Shown: positions 12,093 through 22,785 of the stretch, piece by piece
How positions within the stretch are numbered: the first letter of the stretch is position 1
Layout: every line of letters begins with the position of its first letter
Assembly: GCF_026745355.1 (NCBI RefSeq)
Contig: NC_079209.1
Coordinates: 7,604,984-7,668,983 of the forward strand
Source of the DNA: Beta vulgaris subsp. vulgaris
Taxonomy: Eukaryota; Streptophyta; Magnoliopsida; Caryophyllales; Amaranthaceae
DNA: 64,000 nt
Reading direction: 5' to 3'
Notes under the pieces: model-generated
What the model saw: only the letters and a program-made list of their open reading frames with translations
Databases searched by the model: none
What the model was told of the DNA's origin: nothing
Translations under genes and position numbers: made by a program

Positions 12093-12238
12093 AGGTGTTA
12101 GTACATAAGATGTTTAGACTTTTGTGCAAGTATTAGTACATAAGATGTTTATTCTTTTGTGCAAGCTAAGTGTTAGTACATAAGATGTTTATTCTTTTAT
12201 GCAAACTAAGTGTTAATACATAAGATGTTTATTTTTGT
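12093..12238. repeat. tandem repeat, about four copies
   Basis: About four copies of a unit of roughly 36-43 bp built round AGTACATAAGATGTTTA and CTTTTGTGCAAGCTAA. The copies differ by a few substitutions and length changes. It is not part of any element I can define. Confidence 0.75.
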
Positions 12239-13112
12239 GTGTTATACATGAGGTGGTAACTTCAATTATTATTGATTTTATCATGGATCGTGTTTTGTAT
12301 TGCTAATCACATTGTAACTCACTAATAATTATCATCGTTTTATGGGATACACCGTAGTCTTTGTAATATGACGGCCCACGATTTTATAGTTTGCAATGAA
12401 CTTTCAATTTTGATGGTATGGATATGTGGTCAATGATCTTATAATTTGAACTTTTAAAAAAAAACCTATAATACAACTTATTTTATAATTAATACGTCCC
12501 TTGGTAAATTTTAAGTTTAATATTAACATATGTTAAGACTTTTGTTTTAATTTGAGTTTAAGAAGAGAGTACAACATGTTCATTTAAATAGTTGTAATAC
12601 CTTAAGTAGTACCTAAAATATCAGCTTCTTGCTATAAATTTATTTCTTAATTAGTGCCAAAATATATGATTAATAACTCAAATAACGAACTTAGGGGATA
12701 TGAATTTTTAATTAGTTTCTAAAATACTGTATTAAGGGGATATGATTTTTTTAATTAGTGCCTGAAATATCGGATTTAGGAGATATATTTTTTTTGGCTG
12801 ATTTTTGATGCGTAAGTAATTACTAATTAATAGCAATCGATTCCTAAAATTTAGTTGATTTACATTCCATAAACTTTCTTAAATAGCTTTCCAATTATAT
12901 GCCTAAAAAAAGTAATGCATAACAGAAATATTTAAAGACAAATACACGTGGCGAAAAATTGTAAAAGATATTACAAAGGATTGACACAGCAGCAATTCAA
13001 TTTGCTCTTGACACATAAGCAAATCCTTATTGCTTTATAGTATTATATAGATAGGTATAGCCCAAAAATACTGGACTAAGGGATTAAACATCAAAGGTTG
13101 GTTTACCTTATA
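12239..13112. other. intergenic with degenerate repeats
   Basis: AT-rich. Between about 12600 and 12790 the phrases TTAATTAGTGCC, AAATAT and GGGGATATGA recur irregularly, suggesting an eroded tandem repeat. No gene is seen. Confidence 0.45.
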
Positions 13113-13372
13113 CTCCCTCCGTCCCTTAATAGAGTGCCCATTTCTTTTTTGGACACTATTCAAAGGTAAAGAAAGCCCTCAAAAAATATTTCTAATATAT
13201 AAGAAAAAACATAGTCATGTGGGGTCTTGTTTGATTCGTCTCATTATGTACATTAAGAAAATCAAACTTTTATAATTTTTACTAATATGAAACTAAAGAT
13301 ATTAACGATACAAAACGTGCATTGGCAAACGTGCATTGGAGAAATGGGCACTCTATTAAGGGACGGAGGGAG
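13113..13372. mobile_element. Stowaway MITE
   Basis: A 260-bp element with near-perfect terminal inverted repeats that begin CTCCCTCCGTCCCTTAATAG and extend about 30 bp (right end GGGACGGAGGGAG). The target duplication is TA at 13111-13112 and 13373-13374. The CTCCCTCCG start is the hallmark of Stowaway MITEs, which are moved by mariner-like transposases. Confidence 0.93.
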
Positions 13373-13491
13373 TACAAAGATAATGGTGACTCATGAAATA
13401 TACTTTTATAGGTTTAAAATTAGCTTAATTTATAAAAATTAAGTTCAATTAGTAATATTTAATATATTCAGTATAGTAAAAAAAAAAGGCT

Positions 13492-14075
13492 TTTTTTTGA
13501 AGGAGAAATTTCATTAATTGAAGGCCAAACGACATCTACAATAGATATTAAAGAAAAACAAGATACAATCAAACAAGGTTAAATCAAATTTGTCTTCGAA
13601 AAAACTATAATGAACCAGATCGAGCAATACAGCGCAACCCCCTTGTATTTGCTGAATCAAACAGCTATTGATGAGGAAGTCTATCATTCTGACATAGTTT
13701 GGGAAGAACAATCTTGATCGAGCCATGTTTACCACATCCGAGATTCCAATACCTTCATGTTGAGTCTCGAACTTCAACCAATAAGAACAATTTCTCATAC
13801 CTAAAAACAAAAAAAAATCATACTCACAACTTCCATAGGGGAGAAGGAGATCTCCACAGCAGAGAGTACTAAAAAAATCCCATAAAAAGATACTAATTTA
13901 TTCCACAAAAATAAAAACTGAAAATAAAAGAGGTTGAGGGGCTTACCATGGATGGAAACATCATGGCAGCCCCCTAACTGATGAAGAAAGAGTAAGGGAG
14001 GTTAGGGTTTAGAGAGAAAAAGAGGGGGGGAGGGGCTTTTTTCGGATCCTAAGTTAGCAATAATACTTATTCTAT
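13492..14075 (-). mobile_element. LINE-derived non-autonomous retroposon
   Basis: On the minus strand this reads as a pyrimidine-rich leader (CTCTCTAAACCCTAACC at about 14000), a middle section with an open frame to 13514 (no known domain), and a tail TTAATGAAATTTCTCC followed by an A-run (T-run 13491-13498 on the plus strand). It is flanked by matching AAAAAAGGCT at 13482-13491 and 14076-14085, a plausible 10-bp target duplication. A leader joined to a LINE-like 3' end without any RT suggests an internally deleted LINE or a retroposed transcript. The class is inference. Confidence 0.55.
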
Positions 14076-14085
14076 AAAAAAGGCT

Positions 14086-14741
14086 AAACCTATACAAATA
14101 TATTAAAAGGCGTTCCTGCTATCAAAGAAATGGTGTCACGTGACAATCTTCTCAAACTTTCAATACACTTGTTTATAATATCATTTAAAAATATTAACCT
14201 TTGAAATGAAATGTGAGAATTTAACCACTAAGCCACTATAATTTCAATGCTTAATATTTCAAAGTAAAATATAATAAAGTCTTATAATTATATATAATGG
14301 TAAAGACATAAACAAGCTTCTTGATATCTAACACTTTTATTAAGTAATGACACTTTCTTGCCCTTATATATTGCATTGAAATTGTTATTTTTATCCCTAA
14401 TTTCTTAGAATTTTTTTTTATGCCATAACGCCCATTTTTCAATTTTTCACTAGACAAAATACTATTATAAGCTAATAAAATCTATTATATAATAATAAAT
14501 TTGATAATTATAACTATCCCGATCACCCGAGGCAACGTCTGTCAAAATACTAGTTAACTACTAACAAAACATGAAGGAGATCAAATAACTTTAAAAAGCT
14601 ATTGGTGGCTCTCCTTTTCACTAGGCCAAATTAGCAATTAATAATGTTATGTATATTAAATATTTATAATTAATGTTTTGCAACTTAATTAATTTTCGTT
14701 ATTGTCAATGTGATATTATTTGCAACTCTCCTTTAACCGTG
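14086..14741. other. intergenic, nothing recognised
   Basis: AT-rich sequence between the retroposon and the CACTA element. No gene or paired repeats seen. Confidence 0.5.
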
Positions 14742-14756
14742 CACTAGTAGAAAAAC

Positions 14757-15060
14757 GACGATTTGCGTCCCCTGATTTGCGTCGCACAGACACGAAAGTG
14801 ACGCAAAAAACTTATTTGCGTCGCATGCCAAAGAGCGTTCGACGCAAATCATCAACAACCATATCAGGATACGACCAATATGCGTCGCACCCTCAGTATG
14901 TACGACGCATATTGTATTTGTGCGCCGCATTCTGCTTTGGTGCAACGCATATTGTTGCGTCTCAGTGGGGAGAAATTGAGGTAATGTGCGTCGCACTAGG
15001 AGCTGGGTGCGACGCACAAAGGTAACTTGCGTCGCACATACATAGTGTGCGACGCAGATA
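14757..15060. repeat. CACTA-1 left subterminal repeats
   Basis: About ten copies of TGCGTCGCA or its reverse TGCGACGCA, mostly in inverted pairs separated by 10-20 bases. An example is TATGCGTCGCAC with GTACGACGCATA at 14879-14911, so each pair could fold into a hairpin. The matching set on the right is at 21377-21650. Confidence 0.85.
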
Positions 15061-15161
15061 GGCCACGAGGCCCACTACCTACCCTTTTTATTTCATAAAC
15101 CCTAGCGCCTCACATGCCCTCTCTCTCTCAATTATCAGCGCCTCTCCCTCTCAATTCTGAG

Positions 15162-15165
<4 letters not shown>

Positions 15166-15229
<64 letters not shown>
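15166..15229. repeat. CT microsatellite
   Basis: An almost pure CT dinucleotide run of about 64 bp inside CACTA-1, in a leader-like segment that also contains AAACCCTAGCG. Frames across it translate to SL repeats and are not coding. Confidence 0.95.
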
Positions 15230-15232
<3 letters not shown>

Positions 15233-16410
15233 TCAACCGCTTCTCTTCCATCTGCATCGAACATCTCAAGGACTCCACTTCTTCAAACACCAACAACGAT
15301 TTCAGCGAACGAATCACTCATATTAGCGACTAAACGAACGATTTCAGCGAACTAAACAGACGACTTACATTTATCTGATTTTCTATTTTCAGGCGACCTA
15401 TGCGCATCTTAGATCTGATTTTCTGTTTTTCGGCGAATCACAGTTTTCTCTCTCGCTTTGACAGGTTCGAAGTTGTTTCAATTTTTAAATCTGATATATT
15501 TTTTCATTTTTAGATCTGATCTTTTTAGTTTTCAAATCTGAAAATTCGTTTTTCATTTTCAGATCTGAAAACTAAAAATTTAGTTCATGCAAATGAAAAT
15601 TAAAAACTCTGATCCTTTCGTTTTATTTTTTAGTTTTTTATATCTATTTTTTTTGTTTACTTTTTGGCATTTTTAGGGTTTATTTTTTGATTTAGAATTT
15701 ACTTTTTAATTTTCAGATCTGGAATTGGTTCTTCTCGAAGTCGTCTCCCTCGAATACATCGAACCGTTGCAATGTTCCTTTTTAGATTCAGTTTTAATTT
15801 TTTTACAATGTAATTTGTTTTGTGTACTTCATCCGTTTTTTTAGATGTTACACTTTCAAAAATTGTGGTTTTCTAGGCAAAAATTGGAGGAGTGATTAGG
15901 AGAGAATAAGTGTAGGGGATTAAAGGTGTGGGGACGATTGCACATGGGGGGTTTAAGGCAAGGGAGGAGAGAGAAAAGAGGGACCACTAGTTGGTTCCCT
16001 CCCAAATTATACTCGGCTGAGGAGAGAGAAAAGTGGGGGAGCCAATTTTTTTTGGCACCAAATTATTTTTCCTCCAAAATTTTCATAAAACTGAAAATTT
16101 GCAAAAAATTTAAATTACCCAATTTCAAAGTTACTTTAAGCCTACCATTACCATACTCTATCCTCTATATAAACCCCCAACATTAAATGGGGGCTTATTT
16201 CCCAAAATGAGGAGAGAGAAAATATTGTTTAGCACCATGGTTTAGTTTTTTTACAAAAATCAGATTGTTTCCATAATTCACTGCACACACATTGTACAGG
16301 ACCAATTACAAAAAAATTCCTACTAAATTAAGAACTGAAGTTTCCCACAAAAAACTTCAAACTTCAGTCTTCAAAAAATCTTCTCCAACTTAATCATATG
16401 AGGTCAGCAG

Positions 16411-17946
16411 ATGAGGGAGGGCAGGATGTTTGGCCTTCAAGAGTTGCTGGAAATTGAAGGCATGGAGGATGAGTTGCTGATGCATGAGATGTGGACACAT
16501 TACAACAGTGATGATGACACAGAGGATGATGATGATGGAGGTACAGCAGCAGCATATGGCATTCAAGCAGACCAACCAAATCAGCAGGGTAACCGACAAC
16601 AACAAAACACAGAAATAGAAAACAATGTAAGTTCATCAACCCAAAACCACATTTAACTTTAACAAAAAGAAGAATGTTGGTTGATGACCTACTTACCTCT
16701 GAAATAAATGGTAAATTTCCACGGGGTTTAAAAACAGAAATAGCAAGAAAGCATGGCATAAGTAGGATGACATTAGATAGGATATGGAAAGATGCAAAAA
16801 AACAGAGAGAAGTTGGCATGCCATAGATGTGAGAAACAAAAAAGCAGGAAGATGTGGTAGGAAGCTTAAATTATGATGACAAATGGCTTCAGTCAGTCCC
16901 ACTTAATCTGAGGACAAGTATAAGGGCATTTGCTGGATATCTTAGAATTCCCCCCTCCACTGTTTACAGTCTACTGAAACGGGGTAAGCTGAGAAGTCAC
17001 ACTAGTAGCACCCACCCAAAACTGACAGAAGATCATAAGTTCAAAGAATGAAGTGGGTGTTACAACACATATTACCAGCAACAAGGACACAACCACCAAA
17101 ATTTGTTGACATGCAAAATGTTGTTCACATAGATGAGAAGTAGTTTTATTTAAGTCCAGACATGAGGAGGTTTTACTTGCTTCCTGCTGAAGATGACCCT
17201 TATAGTTGTTGTCAGTCCAAGAGAGATTTAAGATAAAAGCCATGTTCATGTGTGCCACATCTAGACCTATTAAGGACAGTGAGGGAAGGATGATACATGA
17301 TGGGAAATTTGGTATCTACCCTTTTGTTGAGTATGCAAGAGCTAAATATTCAACTAAAAACCAGAAGGGCAGTACTTTGTTGACAAAGGCAATTGAAAGT
17401 GTACACTACCAGTTATAGGGACATGATAGTTAACACTATCATACCTGCCATCATGAGGAATTGGCCAGAAGGTGTGTCCAAAGAAATCTACATACAACAA
17501 GACAATGCTAGACCTCACATTCATGCATCAGACCCAGAATTTATAGCAGCAGTAACTCAAAATTGATTCAATATCCAACTCATCAATCAGCCACCTCAGT
17601 CCCCTGACTTAAATGTGCTAGACTTGGGGTTTTTTAGAGCAATTCAAGCACTACAATATCAATCATTTCCTAAGAATCTAGATGAACTGATTTTAAGAGT
17701 GCAGGACTGTTATGAGTTCTTTGACCCAGAAGTATTATAGTACACTTGGTTGCAATTACAATATGTTATGGTAGAAATACTAAAGTGCAAAGGGGGAACA
17801 ATTTCAAGAATCCACACCATGCAAAAAAAAAGTTAGAGAGACAGGGATTACTTCCAAAAAATGTGGAAGTGGACCAAGCATTGATAGATGAGGCAGTTAC
17901 TTATTTGAATGAGAGGTTTGTGAATGTAGGAGAAACATTTGACTAA
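16411..17946 (+). pseudogene. mariner-like transposase, DD39D type (broken)
   Basis: Cut-and-paste transposase of the plant mariner group. Pieces in order: an acidic N-terminus from the ATG at 16411; a first helix-turn-helix region (EIARKHGISRMTLDRIW) at about 16737-16790; a second one (LRIPPSTVYSLLKRGKL) at about 16941-16992; first catalytic Asp in VVHIDEK at about 17120-17140; second in QQDNARPH at 17496-17519; third in SPDLNVLD at about 17600-17625. I count 39 residues between the second and third Asp, the DD39D spacing of plant MLEs. It is dead: a TAG at 17141 replaces the Trp normal after DEK, a TGA lies at 17564, and there are several frameshifts. The last coding stretch ends at the stop at 17944-17946. 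Confidence 0.88.
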
Positions 17947-18540
17947 TTAGATGCACATCAAGAGTAGAATGGCCAGAAGATGTGGTAACTTTTTTTGAAC
18001 ATAACTAAACTGTGTATGAAGGAAAAGAATGGGGAGCAACTTTTTGGTATATATCTAGTATAGAAGAAGATGAAGGATCTACTTGCACAAATACACAGGT
18101 ATACTATTTCAGACTTTTTGTTAAAGATTATGGACAAGATGAAGCAACACTTCTAAGCAAACCAGAAGTTTTTGGGGGGTTCTTGTTTACTTATTAGACT
18201 TTTTGTACATGTTGAAGGACTGGTTTGTATAAGCAGTGATGCAAGATTTAATGAAGTTAAGCATTTATGGTTATTTTTATTCTTTTGCATGTCAACAAGT
18301 TTAAAGTAAGATGTGTGTTTTATTAAATCCATCAGGGATAATTGAATGGCTCATTGAGGAATCAATGGATGATTTAAAACCTCAACTTATTGGTTTAACA
18401 CCAATAAGGAGCAAATCATCTACTGCTCTTCAAGCCCAATGTATGAGTCCCTTCATCATCTGGATTTTAAATTTTAAAGAATTTTGGGACTCAAGGGGGG
18501 AAGCAAGAGGGACTCATTGTGTAAACAGTGGAGGACTTAC

Positions 18541-19080
18541 TTAACTCAGCACCCAAAAACAGAAGGCAACCAAAAACACAAGCCAACCAAAAACAGAAGT
18601 ACATCATTAGCCATTTGTTCATCCTCAAACCTCCAATCCAAACCAACACTCATAGGCTTCCCAAAAAAACAAGGCAACCAAATACACAAGCCAACCAAAA
18701 ACAGAAGCTAACCAAAAAATTCATAGGCAACCAAAAAGTTAACCCAATCAAATACCAACATCACAATACCATAGGCTTCCCAAAAAATTCATAGGCAACC
18801 AAATACGCAAGCCAACCAAATACACAAGCCAACCAAAAACAGAACCCAACCAAAAAATTCATAGGCAACCAAAAACAGCCAACCAAAAAATTCATAGGCA
18901 ACAACCAAAAACAGACCCCAACCAAAAAATTCATAGGGAACCAAATACACAAGCCAACCAAAAAATTCATAGGCAACCAAAAACAGCCAACCCACAAAAT
19001 TCATAGGCAACCAATAATAGCCAGCAACAAACCCATAGGCAACCATAAACATAAGGCAACGAAAAACAGAAGGCAATTAA
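18541..19080. repeat. minisatellite inside the MLE
   Basis: About 540 bp of irregular tandem units combining AACCAAAAAATTCATAGGC and AACCAAAAACAGAAGCC, with GGCTTCCC spacers in the first part. Open frames through it (FLVAYEFFG-like repeats on the minus strand) are a by-product of the unit length. Confidence 0.85.
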
Positions 19081-19085
19081 AAGAG

Positions 19086-19915
19086 TTAGGATGATAGAAC
19101 CTCAGGGAGTCTAGCACTCTCCTTTCTCCTGATAAGGAAGCAATGAGAATCAGGATCAAGTTCTAAACTTGTGCAGGGACTCATTGGAATTTCAAGCTCA
19201 CCCTTACCATCCTCAGCCTCCTCCTCATCCAGCAGTTCTTCAACCACATCGAAGACCTTGAACCCCCCCATCAGACTCCACATACATTGCATAAACTCTG
19301 CCTTCATCGCCATAGACGTTGAAGGCCGTAGATGCAACCCACACACTGACATTTCCCCTTCCTCTTAGACCCCACAATTTCCTTCTCTTTCCCCTTCTCC
19401 TTCTCCTTCTCCTTCACCTCTTGAACCTTACCATTTTTTCCAACTGTTTAAAAACACGGAGCCCTTAACGCGCAAATGATCTCATGGGTAGAACGCACCA
19501 TTTCCTTACCTTTTTTCCCATCCCCTTCTTCCTCAACCCTCGATCTAGGCCTCAACCTTTGTGAAATTGGTCTGAGGTCCAAGATCTGCTCATTTTGGGG
19601 ACTCATTTTTTGAGAGCTGGAAGAAGAAGAGGGACGGAATTCCCTTGGTAACCCCGTAACCAGGTAAAACTCATCAACCACCACACCCAAAGCCTTGAAG
19701 GCAAAAGGGCGAAGCAACTGCTTTGCGTCTCCACTGTGAAAAAGCCTCCTTGGCCAAGGAGACCCAGACTCAAATGCATACATCAACTCGCGAATGGAAG
19801 CAGACTCATCAGCGTCGTCAATTTGGAACAAGGCGTCAACAAGGGGTTGGAGATTAGACATTTTTTTAGGGTTTTTTTCTGAAAAGAAGAAACAAGATCT
19901 AGGGTATTTAAGCAC
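19086..19915 (-). CDS. unknown opposed frames inside the MLE (possible cargo)
   Basis: On the minus strand, an open frame from 19915 to 19448 (155 codons, or 138 if the ATG of MSNLQPLV is used) is preceded by a purine-rich stretch (19920-20110) that reads as a pyrimidine-rich leader on this strand. A second frame follows at 19352-19086 (88 codons) after a GAAGGAG repeat. The first has a folded-looking N-terminal part (LVDALFQIDDADES, FAFKALGVVVDEFYLV) and a low-complexity Ser/Arg/Glu tail. I recognise no family. It could be captured host exons or a second MLE gene. Its coordinates cover two frames and the exon structure is not resolved. Confidence 0.35.
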
Positions 19916-20810
19916 TTGAAGATGAAATACAGAGAAAACAGTGAGGATTTCAAGAGAAGAATGGAGAATTCGAAAGTTTAAAGGGGAGATTTGAAGAGGA
20001 AGTGAAGAAATTTAGAGAGAGAAACTGAAGTTCAGTAGAGAGAGGAAGAGAAGATCAGAAGAGGAGAAATGAAAGTGGAGAGAGAGAAGATGAAGTTTTG
20101 AGGGATAGAGAGAAGTTCGTAGTTTTAGGGTTAGGGAATTGGAGGGGTTGGGGAATTGGGGAAGAACTTTAATGGGGGGGGATGAATCAGTGTGAATCAG
20201 TTGGGGGGGGAGGGGGTTGAATCTCCTAAATGATTACGGGGAAGATGGAAAGGTAGTTGGGGGGATTTAATTTTGGTGGAAATGGTAAAAATCTGATTAG
20301 ATTAGTTAGTGATCTAATAGGGTAGATTAAGAGAGTTTTAATTTTTAAATTGATAGTTAGTAAGGGTAAGATGGACATTTCACTAGGAAAAAGTTACTAA
20401 ATAAGGAAAAAAAAGTGTAACATCTATATACAAACATGCAATTTTAGGAAAGTGTAACATCTAAAAAAAACGGAGGAAGTATATTGTATATATTTTTTAC
20501 ATATGTTTGTATCTAATGTTTACATAATAATGTAAAAATTTGCTTGTATCTAGTATTTACATATTAATGCAAAAATTCGATTGCTATTTTAAGTCATATT
20601 ATGGGATTTATTTGCTTTTGGAATCATGTCCGAATTTGCGATCTGGAATTATTTGTTTTGTGCGTTTTTATCTCTAGCAAGAACAAGATCTATCTGTGTA
20701 CATCGGTCCAAAATACATAAAACCTCTATGCAGATCACTTCAGACTTATTTAGGATTTACTGTGCGTTTTTGCAAAAATAAAAGCTGAAATTTAAATAAT
20801 AAAATAAATA

Positions 20811-21352
20811 GGGATATTCCATTTAGTACCATTGAATTTTTGGCTTTTCCATTTGGTACCACTGTTATTTTAAAATTCCACATGATACCACTCTAATTTA
20901 ATATTAATCTTTATCATACCATTTTTTAAGTAAAATGTTAGTTAATGGTTGAATAAGAATACAATTTTGTTTGGGTTTGCATGTTTCTATTTGCAGTTGC
21001 AAAAATTTAATAAATTAAGATTTTAGGGTGTCGTTTTAACCCTTAAAGCAAGCTCTATTTTTCAGTCAAAATTTTCATAAAAATGATCATAATGTTCTAT
21101 GTCTTTTTATTGTCAAATATGACCTCAACTTTGACATTAACGACTAAAACGATTACTAAAACCTTAACGCAAATTAAAACATGTAAATCGAAGTAAAAGT
21201 CTGGCCTATTCTAACTTAAATTAACACTTTACTTAGTTGAATGCTACCATAGAGAATAAAATCAAATTATAGTGGTACCATGTAGAATATCTGAAAAATA
21301 ATGATACCAGATGGAAAAGCCAAAAGTACAATGGTAACAAATGGAATATCCC
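20811..21352. mobile_element. inverted-repeat element (class unsure) in CACTA-1
   Basis: About 540 bp with long terminal inverted repeats that begin GGGATATTCCATTT on both sides and continue through GGCTTTTCCAT and GGTACCA-like words, pairing over some 60 bp. The flanks are A-rich and no clean target duplication can be read, so the superfamily is left open. Confidence 0.7.
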
Positions 21353-21376
21353 AAAAAAAAAATCAAATTTCAGTAA

Positions 21377-21650
21377 TTTGCGTCGCATGTGGCATTAGGT
21401 GCGACGCAAATTACTGTTGGATGGGCTGCTAGATGGGCGTATCTCCCATATGCGTCGTATGTTGGGATATGTGCGTCGCATATTACTGATTTGCGTCGCA
21501 CCGTATACAAGGTGCAACGCAAATAGCTAATATATCTGCGTTGTTCAGCATACGACGCAGATCATGTCTGGGTCATCTGCGTCGAGGCCTGTGGCGTCGT
21601 ACCCATGTCCGACGCAAATAGGTGCCTCACATCCGACGCAAATCATCTAT
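21377..21650. repeat. CACTA-1 right subterminal repeats
   Basis: About nine copies of TGCGTCGCA/TGCGACGCA variants in both orientations, ending 12 bases before the terminal TAGTG. They mirror the left array at 14757-15060. Confidence 0.85.
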
Positions 21651-21974
21651 TCTGTACTAGTGGGATTTTTGATTTTCCTGTAAGGAAAAATATAGTCATG
21701 TAGAATCTTGTTAGATTCGTCTCATCATATACTTTTACGATATTATTTTTTTCTAAATTTTATTTATAGGAAATTAAAGATATTGATAGTTAAAAATATG
21801 CATTTGCAAGCGCGTTAGGAGAAGTGTGTCAAATATTATGAAACAGAGGGAAATATTTATCGCACATTGTATCAGATTTTACCCTGTTATGTTCTACTTA
21901 TTTTTGTCCTTATAAGAATAAGTTAGTTCATATAAGGTCTAATAAGGTAAGTTCTTATAACTTGAGTGTTGAAT

Positions 21975-22244
21975 GGCATTCTCTTCACTTGAACTTATCT
22001 GGAGTGAATTTATTAGCCTTGATTATTGGATTTGACCAGTCCTGATTTTCCCTTATGTTTACACCTAATTAGACCAGGTCAGCGCTGATTAAACCTGCTC
22101 AGACCTAAAATTTATGTCTAATAAGTCAGATAAGTTCAGTTCATTAAAAAAATTATTTGACATACTCACAAAATAAGTTCAAATTAATCTATCAAGAATT
22201 AATAAAATCTAATAAGTTCAGTGAAATGAAGAGAAGCAAAATTG
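21975..22244. mobile_element. decayed relative of the GGACCTGATT-array Harbinger MITEs
   Basis: The left side ATTCTCTTCACTTGAACTTAT pairs with the right side CAGTGAAATGAAGAGAAG, and the interior holds scattered AATAAGTTCAG, GGACCTGA-like and AGACC words. The ends resemble the elements at 44241 and 44400. No TTA duplication survives, so borders are approximate. Confidence 0.45.
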
Positions 22245-22785
22245 AGACGAACATGTCTTAAATCCTCCTCTTTTTCAAGTGGATGTGGTTCCGAATTGAC
22301 AAAAATTTTAAAGTAATGGCACGTTCTTTGGTTGCAATATCAAGTAGCTAAGTTTTTTCATTGATCACTTTATTTTTGTTCTCTTCATGTTTATAGAAGC
22401 TTTAACTTACTTTTTTATATAGGAAAGAAAAAATGAAGCTTTTGAACTTTAACTATCTAATAATATCAATTTTTCTAAATAATCATCTTATTAAGATTTT
22501 TTTTCTTCTAATAACCACGTGATATGATTTTTTTTTTTTTGTTTTGCATTACCACAAATTGACAAATTTCGTGAAAAGAAAATTCCATGTGAAAATTGAT
22601 GATTTCTCCGACGGAGTCTTACAAGTGTTAACAATAATCTAAAATAGAAACCATCATATTAGGTGGTAATTTAAGAAATAGTGTTCATAAGGTGGTTATT
22701 TGTATACTGTCGACTTCATAAGGTGTTAAAAGAATTGTTTAATAAATTTGACTTGTTCTAATCTTCCTCCATTCTGATGCCATTT
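22245..22785. other. intergenic, weak inverted repeat
   Basis: AT-rich. Words such as AATAACCAC...TGATATGATT (about 22510-22530) recur in inverted form near 22650-22700, hinting at an old foldback element, but no ends can be set. Confidence 0.35.

Larger units (their letters stand above)
15827..20479. mobile_element. mariner-like element (MLE), 4.65 kb, nested in CACTA-1
   Basis: Terminal inverted repeats begin CTTCATCCGTTTTTTTAGAT (left) and read CTTCCTCCGTTTTTTTTAGA from the right end, continuing through GTTACACTTTC. The target duplication is TA at 15825-15826 and 20480-20481. This is the full-length type related to Stowaway MITEs. It contains a decayed mariner transposase (16411-17946, +), a minisatellite (18541-19080) and opposed frames of unknown origin (19086-19915, -). 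It is longer than a transposase alone needs. Confidence 0.9.
14742..21662. mobile_element. CACTA-1: CACTA (En/Spm-type) element with nested insertions
   Basis: Starts CACTAGTAGAAAAACGACG and ends in TAGTG (reverse: CACTAGTACAGAATAG), the diagnostic ends of CACTA transposons. Both termini carry subterminal arrays of the motif TTTGCGTCGCAC in both orientations, the presumed transposase-binding sites. The flanking triplets (GTG left, GGA right) do not match, so the 3-bp target duplication has decayed or the flanks have changed. No CACTA transposase is present. After removing the mariner-like element (15827-20479), about 2.3 kb remains, including a leader-like CT-rich segment. Non-autonomous. Confidence 0.85.

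Noticed and set aside
12093..12238. Evenly spaced repeats as a CRISPR array
   Set aside because: Units are contiguous with no unique spacers and the DNA is plant nuclear.
15114..15355. Frames with long SL repeats
   Set aside because: Translation of the CT microsatellite.
18761..19076. Minus-strand frames with FLVAYEFFGW repeats, resembling a membrane protein
   Set aside because: They arise from the MLE minisatellite; the unit length keeps frames open.
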